Below are positions 63,799-64,000 of a stretch of 64,000 nucleotides of DNA, in pieces. The first letter of the stretch is position 1. Each line of letters starts with the position of its first letter. The DNA comes from Sacculina carcini. Lineage: Eukaryota; Arthropoda; Thecostraca; Sacculinidae. The DNA is taken from assembly GCA_916048095.2 (NCBI GenBank), contig OU696582.1, positions 720,001 through 784,000 on the forward strand, read 5' to 3'. Under the pieces are notes generated by a model. It saw only the letters and a list, made by a program, of their open reading frames with translations, did not search any database and had not been told where the DNA came from. Made by a program: the position numbers and the translations under genes.

Positions 63799-63933
63799 AC
63801 TGCTGAGATCTGGTCTCTGGTCAACTTGCGAGCCGATACACTGACGAATCAACTTTTTGAGCGAATGTGGCGTGTCTTCGGCGAGTTGGTCCAGATCAGG
63901 AGCCAGGCGACCCATACCCACCATAAACAAAAT
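63799..63933 (-). CDS. RAF-like: RAF-family kinase, penultimate coding exon
   Basis: 135 bp, phase 0 at both ends, encoding 45 residues from ILFMVGMGRLAPDL to DQRPDLSS. It covers the end of the kinase C-lobe. Human B-Raf has an exon of the same 45 codons with the same limits (IIFMVGRGYLSPDL to DERPLFPQ), so family and exon structure agree. The subdomain XI Arg (QRP) is present. Acceptor GGTTTAG|ATT, donor AGT|GTGAGT. RAF kinases link RAS to MEK/ERK. The Ras-binding, C1 and catalytic-loop exons lie to the right, outside the window. Confidence 0.88.
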
Positions 63934-64000
63934 CTAAACCAAATAAACATTGCTCAATGTAATTGCAACTGAACACAAAATTGCCATATGCCCAGCTAAA
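63934..64000 (-). other. RAF intron, window edge
   Basis: No coding sequence. Ends the window within the intron upstream of the 45-codon exon. Confidence 0.6.

Overview
The window is nuclear DNA of an animal, most probably an invertebrate. Evidence: GT-AG introns, homologues of metazoan proteins (a Musashi-type RNA-binding protein, a fatty-acid amide hydrolase, MCRS1 and RAF kinase), a tRNA-derived SINE, an APE-type LINE, hAT and piggyBac DNA transposons, and extreme loads of (CA)n/(TG)n microsatellites. I cannot name the phylum. No bacterial features, CRISPR arrays, rRNA genes or intact tRNA genes were seen.

Layout. 1-16.8 kb is intergenic: SINE copies, a ~30-bp minisatellite, an 800-bp CA-rich satellite, and three non-autonomous hAT-type elements, one of 1.24 kb with a perfect 8-bp target duplication. 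16.9-19.4 kb (minus strand) holds two coding exons of a two-RRM Musashi-like protein. The intron carries a hAT MITE, and both 3' splice sites are preceded by UG repeats. 19.4-51.8 kb is a gene-poor stretch with a 115-unit (GT) tract, a ~1-kb inverted duplication containing two SINEs, five tandem arrays of different period (8, 12, 11, 20 and 2 bp), several MITEs and a piggyBac copy bounded by TTAA with a broken transposase.

The right end is gene-dense. A single-exon FAAH2-like amidase (minus, 51.8-53.4 kb) is followed by a full-length LINE (minus, 54.2-59.4 kb) with two open ORFs. MCRS1 comes next (plus, two coding exons, 60.4-62.7 kb, a SINE in its intron). The last two coding exons of a RAF-family kinase (minus, 63.0-63.9 kb, continuing outside the window) face MCRS1 tail to tail, 298 bp apart.

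The four host genes have no obvious shared pathway: post-transcriptional regulation (Musashi), lipid-amide catabolism (FAAH), chromatin/nucleolar function (MCRS1) and MAP-kinase signalling (RAF). The most unusual structures are the piggyBac element with repeated perfect palindromes and an internal inverted segment, the inverted SINE pair whose unique flank is also duplicated, the 1.24-kb hAT element with same-direction subterminal repeats, the UG tracts at the Musashi splice sites, and the RAF tail with an altered 14-3-3 site. All statements come from reading the sequence; no database search was run.
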